Positions 5,732 through 6,543 of a stretch of 6,543 nucleotides of DNA are shown here, piece by piece. Below the pieces are notes generated by a model that was not told the origin of the DNA, searched no databases, and saw only the letters and a list, made by a program, of their open reading frames with translations. This DNA comes from Thermoplasmata archaeon (GTDB lineage: Archaea > Thermoplasmatota > Thermoplasmata > UBA10834): NCBI GenBank assembly GCA_022865445.1, contig JALHSX010000126.1:1-6543 (forward strand). Direction: 5' to 3'. A program made the position numbers and the translations under genes. Each line of letters opens with the position of its first letter. Positions within the stretch are counted from its first letter, which is position 1.

Positions 5732-6543
5732 CTAGCGTTCTGCGACCAGCGGGAGGCTCTTGAATCTGAGCGACTCCATGCGAGACGCAAAATCCATAGT
5801 CCCGACACGGCCAGCGAGATACTCAGTCACCACAGACACGATCTCAGGGGATAGACCTTCGGTCAGCTCAACTTTCGGCTTGAGGACACTGCCAAGAGGA
5901 CCGTCTGGAAGGCATTGTGCTTGCTCTTCGAGAAGGTCGGTCAATGGGCAGTTATCGTACCAGTCCCGCATACAGTCACCTTGACTGGAATCATGTCCTT
6001 GCAGAATCGCAGATGCCTGCTTGCTCAATCCTGCCTTCCTGCAAGCCGAGCTTACGAAGTGTCTCATGTCGCAAGGCCGAAGCTGCGGTAGCCCGTATTT
6101 CTTCCTGAGATGCTCCCAGCGGCGTCTAAGTATGCGGTTATCTTGTTCCCGTTTTGAGTCGATGCGCCCCGAAGTGGTCCTGTATGGCAGAATCGGATCG
6201 TCCAACGAGACACCCGAACAGACGCTGCTCCATTCGACAAGAGCTTTCTGGAGGTCACTGGGCAATCGGACCGCTATTTGACTGTCGGTTTTGAAGTCGC
6301 ACTCAGAGCCCGAAGCGACAATGGCTGTCGGTCTGCCCTCGCCATCGTATCTGACATGCTTCCATCGGACCTTACACAGGTGCTGCGGTCGCCATCCAGT
6401 TTGAGCTATTAGGAGCCACTCAAGCCGCATGTGCACATCCGTCTCGGTCGTCATTCTCTCAGCCCACTTGCGGACGACCTCATCGGACGGAGTCTCTCGC
6501 CGCCTTGTCTTGGGCAGCTTTGGAAGGTCCCTCCTGAAGTCAA
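5732..6543 (-). CDS. Tyrosine recombinase / integrase (N-terminus cut by window edge)
   Basis: Site-specific recombinase of the tyrosine (phage integrase) family, which cuts and rejoins DNA through a covalent phosphotyrosine link. The frame is open from the TAG stop to the right edge, about 270 residues. An ATG at 6454 is internal, since the upstream codons read a typical linker, LPKTRRRETPSDEVVRKWAE. Catalytic positions: box I Arg in AQTGWRPQHL (6389-6391), Lys in CDFKTDSQ (6290-6292), box II Arg in RPCDMRHF (6062-6064), the box II His/Trp position as His in LQGHD (5993-5995), and Tyr in DWYDN (5957-5959). The first His of the usual box II HxxR is Cys. About 74 residues follow the Tyr, longer than in many integrases, including a helix-like SPEIVSVVTEYLAGRVGT. 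The N-terminal core-binding domain is outside. No att site or tRNA is seen next to it. Activity is plausible but unproven. Confidence 0.88.
   Translation of the reverse strand, partial: DFRRDLPKLPKTRRRETPSDEVVRKWAERMTTETDVHMRLEWLLIAQTGWRPQHLCKVRWKHVRYDGEGRPTAIVASGSECDFKTDSQIAVRLPSDLQKALVEWSSVCSGVSLDDPILPYRTTSGRIDSKREQDNRILRRRWEHLRKKYGLPQLRPCDMRHFVSSACRKAGLSKQASAILQGHDSSQGDCMRDWYDNCPLTDLLEEQAQCLPDGPLGSVLKPKVELTEGLSPEIVSVVTEYLAGRVGTMDFASRMESLRFKSLPLVAER

Overview
The window reads as a chromosomal stretch from an archaeon of moderately high GC. The evidence is an SRP19 gene, a DUF211 gene, an SbcD/Mre11-related archaeal phosphoesterase and a DUF2148 ferredoxin-domain gene, together with AT-rich TATA-type boxes about 24 bases ahead of several start codons. 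The gene mix and the leaderless promoters would suit a member of the Thermoplasmatota or a related euryarchaeal lineage. That placement is an inference; nothing here fixes the taxon.

Layout, left to right. A TldD-type metalloprotease gene runs leftward off the left edge, so its C-terminus is missing. Divergent from it is srp19, a core protein of the signal recognition particle. srp19 converges, with a 2-base gap, on a leftward DUF211 gene. A 143-base intergenic region then carries back-to-back promoters for DUF211 (leftward) and for a rightward two-gene unit: nnr, a fused NAD(P)HX epimerase/dehydratase, and 21 bases later a small metallophosphoesterase with its own Shine-Dalgarno site. A second, unrelated-looking metallophosphoesterase (archaeal ICC-like/SbcD-related) follows, apparently from its own leaderless promoter. 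It converges on a leftward DUF2148 iron-sulfur protein gene. The right end holds a leftward tyrosine recombinase/integrase gene whose N-terminal part lies outside the window.

Most of the window is housekeeping: protein targeting, metabolite repair, peptide or protein processing and phosphoester hydrolysis. The genes are densely packed, with all intergenic gaps under 150 bases, and there is no evidence that they form one pathway. nnr and the first phosphoesterase are the only plausible operon. The integrase is the only accessory-type gene, and no attachment site, tRNA, repeat array or cargo gene is visible beside it. I do not see a convincing new multigene system. The items most worth a second look are the consistent TATA-to-start spacing that resets two start codons, two small palindromes placed in promoters, and the integrase with a Cys in place of the usual box II His and a long C-terminal tail.
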